This document shows, in pieces, positions 1-6,632 of a stretch of DNA of 9,070 nt. The notes below the pieces were generated by a model. It searched no databases. It saw nothing but the letters and a program-made list of their open reading frames with translations, and was not told the origin of the DNA. Source of the stretch: an uncultured Eubacteriales bacterium. Its GTDB lineage: Bacteria; Bacillota; Clostridia; Lachnospirales; Lachnospiraceae. Location of the stretch: the NCBI GenBank assembly GCA_900313855.1, contig OMSZ01000210.1:1-9070 (forward strand). Reading direction: 5' to 3'. Position 1 is the first letter of the stretch, and the number at the start of each line of letters is the position of its first letter. Made by a program: the position numbers and the translations under genes.

Positions 1-939
1 AACTTTAGCAGATTCTTCTTTAACAGGTTCCGGTGGAACAGGTTCTTCAAATCCAATAGCATCACTCTTTGATCTTTCAACAGCTGCATTAATCTCATCA
101 GTATTTAAAGTTACTGTACTCTCATCACTACCGGATGGAGTCTCAACCGCTGCTGTAATATCTATTCCAAGACCTCCTGAAAGTCCAGCTCCAGAAAGAC
201 CGGAACCACCGAGTGTTTCCTGACCCTTATTAATATCCGCAAGTGTCGGACCATTACCGGAAGGATTAGAAAGTGTCGGACCATTACCCAGCCCACCAAG
301 ACCACCTGATAATCCACCGGACGAACCCGGTTGCTTAACAGTAGAATCCTCCTTTGGCGGAACCTCTCCGTTCAGTTTCATCCGCCTTTTTTCTTCTATT
401 CTGGCCATCTCTTCCGGCGAGATAGTCTTATATGTCGGTTTAGGTTTGTCATCTTTTGCAGCACTAGGTTTTGCAGGAGTCGCCGGATTACTATTAGTAG
501 TACCTGCCTTCGCTGCTTTTTCTTTTTCAACCTGAGCTCTAATCGCTGCAATTAACGCTTCTGTCTGATCCATACTCTTCTCCTGTACCCGCTTTTCAGC
601 TTGTATTTTTGCTTCTTCTTCTGCCCTGAATCTGGCCTGCTGCTCTTCTGCCGCCTTCTGTGCTGCAAGCATTCTTGCATGTTCCTCCGCTAATTCAGGA
701 TTATTTCTTAACTCCTCTTCGTCCATCCTTTCAAGTTCTCTTTGCCTTCTTGCAGCATCACGCTGTTCAAAAGCCAGAGCTCTTTGCCTCATCGCTTCCT
801 GCTGTTTAGCTATTGCTTCCTTCGCTGCGGCTTGTTGAGCTTCACGTTTTAAACGAGCCTCCCTCATTTCAGGAGTCTCTTCGATATTACCCCCATTAGG
901 CGATTTTTTATTGCCGCCACCCCTTAACTGAATTGCCAT
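1..939 (-). CDS. Coiled-coil, glycine-rich hypothetical protein (C-terminus outside window)
   Basis: I do not recognise this gene. The frame is open from an ATG at 939 down to base 1, giving 313 codons with no stop, so the protein is truncated by the window edge. Seen in the translation: a short basic/glycine start (MAIQLRGGGNKK), then from about residue 24 to 145 a very Glu/Ala/Gln/Arg-rich stretch with few aromatics, which should be a long helix or coiled coil. A Pro/Lys linker (about 150-205) follows, then a Gly/Ser/Leu-rich segment (205-260) containing GNGPTL twice, and an acidic, Pro-containing tail. There is no signal peptide or membrane segment, so it is probably cytosolic. The start lies 6 bases past the stop of the TPR gene, so the two are almost certainly co-transcribed. 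An in-frame TGA at 943-945 fixes 939 as the first possible start. A scaffold or assembly role is only inferred from composition and neighbours. Confidence 0.8.
   Translation of the reverse strand, partial: MAIQLRGGGNKKSPNGGNIEETPEMREARLKREAQQAAAKEAIAKQQEAMRQRALAFEQRDAARRQRELERMDEEELRNNPELAEEHARMLAAQKAAEEQQARFRAEEEAKIQAEKRVQEKSMDQTEALIAAIRAQVEKEKAAKAGTTNSNPATPAKPSAAKDDKPKPTYKTISPEEMARIEEKRRMKLNGEVPPKEDSTVKQPGSSGGLSGGLGGLGNGPTLSNPSGNGPTLADINKGQETLGGSGLSGAGLSGGLGIDITAAVETPSGSDESTVTLNTDEINAAVERSKSDAIGFEEPVPPEPVKEESAKV
241..288 (-). repeat. 18-bp direct repeat inside the coiled-coil gene
   Basis: The plus-strand 18-mer aagtgtcggaccattacc occurs at 241-258 and again at 271-288, a 30-base (10-codon) period. 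In the encoded protein it gives GNGPTL twice within the glycine-rich segment. The exact identity at DNA level suggests a recent in-frame duplication. Confidence 0.8.
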
Positions 940-945
940 AATTCA

Positions 946-3582
946 TCATCTACTTTCTTTTAAATCTAGTAATCCTCTAACCATACTGTCAGTCAAAATA
1001 ATCCGTATTCTTAACGATTCCCTGTAATCCATGAATTCCGGTATTTCTTTCGCCTCATCTACAATAGGCTCAGGTTCTTCGACTTCCATTACAGGTTCTG
1101 CTTTTTCTACCTCTATTTCAGCTTCTGCTTCTTCTACCTCTATTGAAGACTCTGTTTCTTCTGCCTTGATCACAGATTCCGCTTCTTCCTCCATCACCTG
1201 TTCTTCTGTTTCGATCACAGGTCCCGGTTCTTCCTCCATCACCTGCTCTTCTGTTTCGATCACAGGTTCTGTTACTATCGGCTCTTCCTTCGCCTCTTCT
1301 ACTATGGACTCTGTTTCTTCAACCTCGATTACAGGCTCTGCTTCTTCTATCTCCGTTACAGACTCTGACTCTTCAACTTCCATTACAGGCTCTGACTCTT
1401 TAACTTCCATTACAGGCTCTGCTTCAGTTTTTTCAAATACAGGCTCCTCTTTTTCTACCTCCGGCTCAAAATGTTCCCCTGTAACCATCGGTTCCGGTTC
1501 TTCAGCTTCAACAACAGTTTCTTCCCGTTCAGGCATTATCTCATCAAAATCAACAACTGTATTCTCAGTAAATATCTCTTCAACCCGGAATACCTTATCG
1601 TCAGTAATCACCTGTTCAGGTTCTTTATCCATCTCCATATAATCTTTGAATTCATAATCATCTATTTCAAATCCATGATTCAAATAACTGGCTTTAGACT
1701 CAAATCCTCTTGAATCTTCTCCGGTATAGTATTCCTTATTATCAATCATCCGGTGAAGTATTTCCGCAGCCTCCGGAGCATCATTCTCCATCTTCTCATC
1801 AACGTCAGACTGTACAACTGTCATAAATCCGAGTGATTCCAAAGGAGTTTCATCCTCTTCTTCTTTTTCGGCATTAGCTGCAAGAAAACGTTCTTTAAGT
1901 TCGGCAAATGATACTGTTGCAATTGTTTCATTCTGAATAGAAGTATCAACAACTATAACGTCTTCAGATTCCTTATCCGTACCTTCAGACAATTCATCCG
2001 CTTCGTCCTTGCTATTCTTCTTTTTCTTATTTTTCTTGTTCTTCTTTTCTTCTTCTGCTAAAACAGCTGCTTCTAACTCTTCTAATTCTTTTCTTTCCTG
2101 CTCTTCTTTTCTGGCTTCTATTTCAGCAACTTCGTCTGTTGACATTGCTTCTAATGAATCAGGAACCAAAGCGTCCAATTCCTCATTGGTAACTACTTCA
2201 CCTACTGATTTCTTAGGTGTTTCAATTACACTTTCAATAATACCGTCAACAAACTCTTCATCAGAAACCTTCTCAGGCTTAGAAACCTTTGTTGTACCAA
2301 CAGCCTCTCCAATCGAATCAGTAGCCTTTACAACATTATCTTTGACAGAATCAGTAACCTTTTTAACCTGTTCTCTTGCTTTCTTAGTATCCTGACCTAC
2401 ATTCTTAACTATCTGCTTAGCTGATTCCTTAAGCGATTCCTTATCAATCTTTCTGGCCAGAATCTTTTCTAACGCAGCTTCGCGCTCCTTCTTCTTAGCC
2501 TCTTCCTCTTCTTCAAGGCGCTTTCTTTCAGCCTCTTCTTCATCTATCTCATTCTCTGCAGAAGCATCTTTTTCACTAGATGATCCTTTATCTTCATCTG
2601 AGGAATCCACTGATGTATCATCTTTTTTATCCTTTTCGGCTTTCTCAGCAGAAGTCTGTTCAAGCTTACCCGCTTCATCTTTATCGCCTTTGTCGACCTT
2701 ATTGTTGTCAACATCAGATTTCTCTTCTTTAGATGAATCAGTCTTTGTATTATTTTTAGAATCAGAATCTTTCAATTCTTCTTCATTGGTCTTCTTCTTA
2801 TCCTTTTTCTTTTTAAGCTTTTTCTCCTTAGCCGGTCTGGAATCTATCGCATCCTTATCCTCGACATCAACAATAATCTTAGCCTCGGGTGGAAACATCC
2901 TTAAATGATCCGCTTCTAATATCTTCTCTTCCTTCTCGATAAGATCTCCATATAATTCTTTGTCCTCTTCAACCTCTTCTTTAGGATATACATAGAAACA
3001 TTTGTCAACATCCAACCGGTCATCAATGTATTCGATAACAGGCTTTATATATTCAGATTCCTTGAAATTCTCAAGTATATACTGTGCTTCCTCTAAGGCT
3101 TTATCTTTTCTATCGATCTTATGATACAAAAGAACAGCTTCGAAATTCCACTTATCCTCAGGCATCGTCTCTAAAATAGGGATCAATATAGAGGCTAATT
3201 CTTTAACATCGGTACCGGTTGCTTTTTTGTATATATATTCAACATAATCACGCATAGTATCGTCTTCTGTTGAATAGAACATATACTGTTCGTAATATCT
3301 CTTTGCCCTTGTAAAATAGCCAAGCTCAAGATATAACTCTATAAGCTCTGCAATTATACGTGTACCCTGTGGCGACATCTCATGAGATTTCAGAAGTATT
3401 CTTCGGCTGTCATAATAGCGTTTATTCTCTCTGAATATCTCACCGCTGATTCTTAAAAACTGTGGATTAATAGACTTATCCAAATTCTGTGTATCTAATA
3501 TTTCTAAGGCTTCTGCATATTTTTTCTCTTCTGCCAGTTCTTTAATACGATTAATGCTTGATATGCTGATTCCCGTACTCAC
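946..3582 (-). CDS. TPR-like protein with long charged, repeat-bearing C-terminal region
   Basis: A large soluble protein of 878 residues from the start chosen here. Residues 1 to about 195 are a run of amphipathic helix pairs with TPR-like spacing (KKYAEALEIL, YYDSRRILLKSHEMSP, GYFTRAKRYYEQY, DKALEEAQYILENF), a fold that usually binds protein partners. Two poly-lysine/acidic blocks (near 255-265 and 525) and a Glu/Lys/Ser/Asp-rich stretch follow, with a probable coiled coil around 350-400. The last 170 residues are dominated by a Glu-rich nonapeptide repeat, then a short less biased tail (FMDYRESLRIRIILTDSMV). There is no signal peptide or membrane helix. The longest frame starts with GTG at 3591, but that GTG lies inside the Shine-Dalgarno sequence GAGGTGA, so GTG at 3582 (or TTG at 3585) is preferred. 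It begins about 45 bases after the rhomboid stop and ends 6 bases before the coiled-coil gene, so an operon is likely. I know of no exact function for it. Confidence 0.85.
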   Translation of the reverse strand: MSTGISISSINRIKELAEEKKYAEALEILDTQNLDKSINPQFLRISGEIFRENKRYYDSRRILLKSHEMSPQGTRIIAELIELYLELGYFTRAKRYYEQYMFYSTEDDTMRDYVEYIYKKATGTDVKELASILIPILETMPEDKWNFEAVLLYHKIDRKDKALEEAQYILENFKESEYIKPVIEYIDDRLDVDKCFYVYPKEEVEEDKELYGDLIEKEEKILEADHLRMFPPEAKIIVDVEDKDAIDSRPAKEKKLKKKKDKKKTNEEELKDSDSKNNTKTDSSKEEKSDVDNNKVDKGDKDEAGKLEQTSAEKAEKDKKDDTSVDSSDEDKGSSSEKDASAENEIDEEEAERKRLEEEEEAKKKEREAALEKILARKIDKESLKESAKQIVKNVGQDTKKAREQVKKVTDSVKDNVVKATDSIGEAVGTTKVSKPEKVSDEEFVDGIIESVIETPKKSVGEVVTNEELDALVPDSLEAMSTDEVAEIEARKEEQERKELEELEAAVLAEEEKKNKKNKKKKNSKDEADELSEGTDKESEDVIVVDTSIQNETIATVSFAELKERFLAANAEKEEEDETPLESLGFMTVVQSDVDEKMENDAPEAAEILHRMIDNKEYYTGEDSRGFESKASYLNHGFEIDDYEFKDYMEMDKEPEQVITDDKVFRVEEIFTENTVVDFDEIMPEREETVVEAEEPEPMVTGEHFEPEVEKEEPVFEKTEAEPVMEVKESEPVMEVEESESVTEIEEAEPVIEVEETESIVEEAKEEPIVTEPVIETEEQVMEEEPGPVIETEEQVMEEEAESVIKAEETESSIEVEEAEAEIEVEKAEPVMEVEEPEPIVDEAKEIPEFMDYRESLRIRIILTDSMVRGLLDLKESR
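1064..1420 (-). repeat. Degenerate 27-bp (9-residue) repeat array in the TPR-like gene
   Basis: The C-terminal part of the protein is built from variants of E-P-V-M-E-V-E-E-S: EPVMEVKES, EPVMEVEES, ESVTEIEEA, EPVIEVEET, then, after an interruption, ESSIEVEEA, EAEIEVEKA and EPVMEVEEP. At DNA level two adjacent 27-bp units, 1367-1393 and 1394-1420, differ by one base (c1374 against t1401), so the array has expanded or homogenised recently. The alternation of acidic and branched hydrophobic residues suggests an extended, negatively charged spacer. Confidence 0.85.
1183..1267 (-). repeat. 45-bp-period tandem duplication within the array
   Basis: Bases 1183-1222 and 1228-1267 match at 39 of 40 positions, offset by 45 bases; the only difference is t1201 against c1246. 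They encode VIETEEQVMEEE twice. This 15-residue unit interrupts the 9-residue array and seems to be a separate, recent duplication. Confidence 0.85.
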
Positions 3583-3587
3583 CAATG

Positions 3588-3594
3588 TCACCTC
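3588..3594 (-). promoter_or_regulatory. Ribosome binding site that decides the TPR-like gene start
   Basis: Read on the minus strand, GAGGTGA occupies 3594-3588. The GTG of the longest frame (3591-3589) is part of this motif and cannot be both binding site and start. TTG at 3585 and GTG at 3582 lie 2 and 5 bases beyond the motif. GTG at 3582 has the best spacing. Confidence 0.65.
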
Positions 3595-3626
3595 ATAAAT
3601 TCAAGTTGTTATCTTATATATAAATA

Positions 3627-4697
3627 TCATTTGCGCCTTATGAAAGAGCCCTCTCTACCATAAAACTTCGTAAGTTTAATTTTATCATAATGTAAAATCT
3701 TTGACAATAAAAAACCGCCAAAAATACCGAAGCAAAAGCCACCTATATGAGCAGCATTATCAACTCCGACATTACTAAATCCGTAATAAATGGTGAGCAA
3801 TGCCATTATTATCAAACGCCTTGTTGTCAAATTCCTGTTTTTCGATGGATTTATAAGCAAATACACCGCTAAGCATCCCATAACACCAAATATCGCTCCC
3901 GATGCACCGGCACTCACAACGTCTGCCTCACCGACCCTGCTGTAATATAGCAACGATGCCGCATTGCCGACTATTCCGCTTCCAAGATAAATGATCGCAT
4001 AAACAAACGATCCTATCCTTTTCTCAAGCTCACATCCGATATATACCAAAAGCAGCATATTATTAAACAAATGTGAAACACCAAAATGCAGAAACATTGC
4101 AGTTATAATCTCATACCATCTTCCGCTTACAAAAGAATTGTATGAGGAAGCACCCATCTTAAGCATCACATCAGCATCATACGAAGCAAATGGATTACCG
4201 TTAATTATGATAACCGAAATAAAAACAATAATGTTGATCAACACCAATGCGGTATTAACAGGCGTCAGTTTAAATGAATCATCATTCTTTTCATCCATAC
4301 GGATCCTGAACAGATTACTCTCAAGATATTCATTAAGTCCGTCATCGAAGTCGGTCGGCTGATTTTCAAATATATAGATCTTACCGGTATCCCCTGCTAA
4401 TAACCATGTATTGGGTAATTCAGAAACAATATCCGTTAACGTATCATCAAATATCCCATCACGGTTAACTATTATAAATAACGATTCGACCTTCTTTTTG
4501 TAATGAGTAACAAGCCTGTACTCATTACTTAACCGAAGCTTTTCATAATCGGTTATTGAATCCTTATCCTGATACGCACATAAGATTACCAGATATATTT
4601 TATCATCCGTCTCCCGTATGAATGTACCTGTTCTCCCTTCCGCAGAATTAGTAACATATCCTCTATTCTTCAGAAGAGAAACTATCTGATTAAGCAA
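3627..4697 (-). CDS. Rhomboid family intramembrane serine protease, GluP/YqgP-like N-domain
   Basis: A rhomboid protease, which cuts membrane proteins within or next to their transmembrane helices using a Ser-His dyad. Numbering is from the upstream ATG at 4760 (377 residues). A soluble alpha/beta domain covers 22-165; six membrane helices follow (about 170-188, 217-242, 251-272, 281-303, 314-330, 333-355) and a short basic tail. The catalytic Ser287 lies in GASGAIFG and His338 in AAHIGGFCFG. The conserved H230-xxx-N234 of helix 2 (HLFNN) is present, so the enzyme should be active. The N-domain resembles that of Bacillus YqgP/GluP from memory: a helix ending in Asn-x-Gly-Tyr, then strands. 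GluP's C-terminal TPRs are absent here, but the next gene encodes a TPR-like protein. The ATG at 4760 has no Shine-Dalgarno and directly follows a hairpin. TTG at 4697 has GGAGG nine bases upstream, so I prefer it (356 residues); 4760 remains possible. Substrate unknown. Confidence 0.9.
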   Translation of the reverse strand: MLNQIVSLLKNRGYVTNSAEGRTGTFIRETDDKIYLVILCAYQDKDSITDYEKLRLSNEYRLVTHYKKKVESLFIIVNRDGIFDDTLTDIVSELPNTWLLAGDTGKIYIFENQPTDFDDGLNEYLESNLFRIRMDEKNDDSFKLTPVNTALVLINIIVFISVIIINGNPFASYDADVMLKMGASSYNSFVSGRWYEIITAMFLHFGVSHLFNNMLLLVYIGCELEKRIGSFVYAIIYLGSGIVGNAASLLYYSRVGEADVVSAGASGAIFGVMGCLAVYLLINPSKNRNLTTRRLIIMALLTIYYGFSNVGVDNAAHIGGFCFGIFGGFLLSKILHYDKIKLTKFYGREGSFIRRK

Positions 4698-4706
4698 ACT
4701 CTGTCG

Positions 4707-4711
4707 CCTCC
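4707..4711 (-). promoter_or_regulatory. GGAGG ribosome binding site inside the longest rhomboid frame
   Basis: GGAGG reads on the minus strand at 4711-4707, nine bases before TTG 4697-4695. Neither upstream in-frame ATG (4760 and 4715) has a recognisable Shine-Dalgarno. This makes the shorter TTG-initiated rhomboid the more likely product. Confidence 0.5.
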
Positions 4712-4763
4712 ACATTAACTTTGCCAAGCGGTTGGAGCCATCTCCATCTGAGATATACATGAA

Positions 4764-4794
4764 GGAAAGTGACCGAAATCTTCGACCACCTTCC
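4764..4794 (-). other. 14-bp leader hairpin upstream of the rhomboid gene
   Basis: On the minus strand GGAAGGTGGTCGAA (4794-4781) pairs with TTCGGTCACTTTCC (4777-4764) around the loop GAT. All 14 positions pair in RNA, three of them as G-U. On the plus strand those three would be C-A mismatches, so the structure suits the minus-strand transcript. No T-run follows, so it is not an ordinary terminator. It ends 3 bases before the first possible ATG of the rhomboid frame and just after a TATAAT box. It may be a leader regulatory or stability element. Confidence 0.6.
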
Positions 4795-4805
4795 AGCCTT
4801 ACCCC

Positions 4806-4834
4806 ATTATAATATTATATATAATCAATAATTA
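4806..4834 (-). promoter_or_regulatory. Possible promoter for the rhomboid operon
   Basis: A perfect TATAAT reads on the minus strand at 4811-4806, followed by GGGG. The position expected for a -35 box holds only TAATTA (4834-4829), a poor match. The stretch is so A+T-rich that several TATAAT-like words occur, including the palindrome tataatattata at 4808-4819. I see no terminator after the gene ending at 4840, so read-through from it is an alternative. Confidence 0.3.
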
Positions 4835-4839
4835 TTATA

Positions 4840-5940
4840 TTAATTCTCGAATACTTTAAGTACCTTATCAAGAACTGTCTCTGTCATATCGCCTCTTGTC
4901 TTCTCGTACTGTCTTCCTGATTCCATGATCTCAAGAAGCTCCATACGATACTTGGCATCAATTGCGCCCTTCTTGATGTACTCCATAAGAACATCCTTCA
5001 TCGCATCTACATTAGGAAGTCCCTTCATACGATCTGTCATCTCTTCATAATTAAATCCTACATTAACTGCAAGATCTGCTTCTTTTCTTCCGCAGATTGC
5101 ACATTCTTCATCTCCTGCAGCATTGATATAACCACAGTTACAAAGCCATGTAGATCCATCAGACTTATATCTTTCAACAGCGTCTTTACCGCGTTTCTCC
5201 TTAAGTCCTTCTAAGTTTCTCTTAGAAAGTGTAATATCTATCGGATCAGCATCCGGTGCAAATACGCCCTTCTCTGTAACATATTTCTTAACATATACTT
5301 TAACATCCTTGATCAAAGGAATATCCTTCATTGGAAGCTTACACTCAACAAAATCAGCCTTGAGCTTTGTAACGTTATTCTTCTCAAACACAAAGTCGAT
5401 ACCCTGCAATAACATCTTCTCACCATAGTAATTGGTAAGCTCAACATCACATCTTACAGCCTTGATCTCATCCTGATTATAATTGTAGAAGGTAGGAGAA
5501 ATCTTAACAACATTGTCCTCGCCGGCGAGATTGATCTCAACAGGTCTTGGCATAAGCATGTTGTAATAATTAGACACATATATCTTAGAAGTAACGATCT
5601 TATGTATCGGCGCCTTCTTCTTGATTATAACCGCTGTTCCCGAAGCTACGGTTCCTACAGAGCCTCCGGAAAAATTAGTGTAATTAAGTTCTACACCTAC
5701 AAGCGCATTAGCACCTCTCTTCTCCGCTACCTTAATAAGATTCTCAATAGCGTTCTCACTTGCATTCTCAAGTTTGTTGGTAAATGCTGTACTTTCCTGT
5801 GCTGTAAAATCAGCGAGATTAGAAGAAAGATCCTTAAAGAAATTAGAACTCAAGGCAATCTGCCCATTAACGAAGCCAAGATATTCAACAATATCATAGC
5901 CTTCAAAATTAGAACTTGACGTCAACATTATGTCTGCCAT
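4840..5940 (-). CDS. YbjQ/UPF0145-like domain protein with C-terminal zinc ribbon
   Basis: A 366-residue three-part protein. Residues 5-108 match the YbjQ/UPF0145 (heavy-metal-binding-like, DUF74) pattern: GYDIVEYLGFVNGQIAL, then an amphipathic helix, RGANALVGVELNY, and SGTAVIIKK. That family forms small oligomers and has no firmly established function. Residues 111-245 are a beta-rich segment I do not recognise. A four-cysteine zinc ribbon follows with C267, C269, C280 and C283, W265 just before and N273 between the pairs, resembling RanBP2-like fingers except that the first pair is C-x-C. A helical tail (298-366) ends the protein. There is no membrane helix or signal peptide, so it is cytosolic. 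The ATG at 5940 has GGGAGGG eight bases upstream, and the gene has its own promoter. Free-standing YbjQ proteins are about 105 residues, so this is a much extended form. It could be an adaptor joining a partner-binding zinc finger to the oligomeric domain, but that is inference. Confidence 0.85.
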   Translation of the reverse strand: MADIMLTSSSNFEGYDIVEYLGFVNGQIALSSNFFKDLSSNLADFTAQESTAFTNKLENASENAIENLIKVAEKRGANALVGVELNYTNFSGGSVGTVASGTAVIIKKKAPIHKIVTSKIYVSNYYNMLMPRPVEINLAGEDNVVKISPTFYNYNQDEIKAVRCDVELTNYYGEKMLLQGIDFVFEKNNVTKLKADFVECKLPMKDIPLIKDVKVYVKKYVTEKGVFAPDADPIDITLSKRNLEGLKEKRGKDAVERYKSDGSTWLCNCGYINAAGDEECAICGRKEADLAVNVGFNYEEMTDRMKGLPNVDAMKDVLMEYIKKGAIDAKYRMELLEIMESGRQYEKTRGDMTETVLDKVLKVFEN

Positions 5941-5974
5941 TTCAATAACCCTCCCAAATCAAAAATCTTTTAAC

Positions 5975-6002
5975 AGTATAACACATTTTATGTATTTTAC
6001 AA
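5975..6002 (-). promoter_or_regulatory. Promoter of the YbjQ-like gene
   Basis: On the minus strand, TTGTAA (6002-5997), a 16-base spacer and TATACT (5980-5975), with TG one base ahead of the -10 box (extended -10). Transcription would start near 5968, giving a leader of about 28 bases that contains the GGGAGGG binding site. Confidence 0.6.
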
Positions 6003-6057
6003 AGCACTTTTTACATTAAAAAAGATATTTATTTAATATTTTTGTTAATTTTTAACT

Positions 6058-6086
6058 AAAAAGACAGCATTTTACTAAATGCTGTC
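6058..6086 (-). terminator. Intrinsic terminator of the thyA-folA operon
   Basis: On the minus strand the perfect 10-bp stem GACAGCATTT / AAATGCTGTC (6086-6077 with 6072-6063) has the loop AGTA and is followed at once by TTTTT (6062-6058). It lies 20 bases past the folA stop. No T-run follows on the plus strand, so it works in the minus direction. Confidence 0.85.
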
Positions 6087-6106
6087 CGCTAAATATTCAT
6101 TCACCA

Positions 6107-6613
6107 CTATATCATGGGTATTGGATTCTCATTTTCATACTTCTGAAAATAGTATTCAATATCAAAATACGTCTGTTCATCACTGTCGGCTGTCATCTTC
6201 CAGTTATCTTCTTTGTCAAGATCAGGGAAATATTTATCGGCCTGATAACTGTAATTAATCTTTGTCACATGTGCCGTATCACAATACTTATAAAGCATTT
6301 TATAAATGCTCTCGCCGCCTATTACAAATATATCATTACTATCATACTGCTTAAGCTCTTCAAAAAGCTCTTCTTTGGAATGAACAACTACTGCATCCCC
6401 TGCCTTGTAATCAGGATTGGTTGAGAGAATAATATTCTTTCTCCCCTTGAGCGGCATACCGTTAGGAAACTCATCAAGAGTCTTTCTTCCTAAAACCACA
6501 ACATGACCCATTGTGGTGTTTCTGAAAAACTTCTGATCCTCCGGTATCCTTACTAACAGCTTATTGCCATTACCTATCGCCCAATTATTATCAACCGCAA
6601 CTATTAACTGCAT
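6107..6613 (-). CDS. folA: Dihydrofolate reductase
   Basis: Reduces 7,8-dihydrofolate to tetrahydrofolate with NADPH in the cytosol, recycling the dihydrofolate made by thymidylate synthase. At 168 residues it has normal family length. Visible family marks, in order: the N-terminal strand MQLIVAVDNNWAIGNGNKLL; IPED with the catalytic acidic residue Asp27; HVVVLGRKT, the NADPH-binding segment; GRKNIILS; and VIGGESIYKML, the conserved Gly-Gly turn and nucleotide-binding helix. The protein ends in the usual beta-rich segment (YFDIEYYFQKYE). The ATG at 6613 has AGAGGTG five bases upstream. It follows thyA by 19 bases and precedes a terminator, so it is the second and last gene of that operon. Nothing in the sequence suggests a trimethoprim-resistant transferred copy, though this cannot be excluded by eye. 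Confidence 0.97.
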   Translation of the reverse strand: MQLIVAVDNNWAIGNGNKLLVRIPEDQKFFRNTTMGHVVVLGRKTLDEFPNGMPLKGRKNIILSTNPDYKAGDAVVVHSKEELFEELKQYDSNDIFVIGGESIYKMLYKYCDTAHVTKINYSYQADKYFPDLDKEDNWKMTADSDEQTYFDIEYYFQKYENENPIPMI

Positions 6614-6632
6614 AACCGCACCTCTTTCGTTA

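Noticed and set aside
331..555. 74-codon plus-strand frame with Arg/Phe-rich product
   Set aside because: It lies within the coiled-coil gene on the opposite strand; composition is that of an antisense frame.
1064..1420. CRISPR-like array
   Set aside because: The repeats are contiguous, in frame, degenerate and coding, with no unique spacers.
1031..1642. Ser/Thr-rich open frame on the plus strand, 203 codons, repeat-like
   Set aside because: It is the antisense of the Glu-rich repeat region; GAA/GAG codons read backwards give Ser and Thr codons. I saw no ribosome binding site, and the minus-strand gene explains the sequence.
2009..2908. Plus-strand frames rich in Phe, Ser and Leu, looking like membrane segments
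   Set aside because: They mirror poly-Lys and poly-Glu codons of the TPR-like gene.
4808..4819. 12-bp palindrome tataatattata
   Set aside because: It is pure A/T in a very A/T-rich gap, so it is expected by composition; only its possible -10 role was kept.
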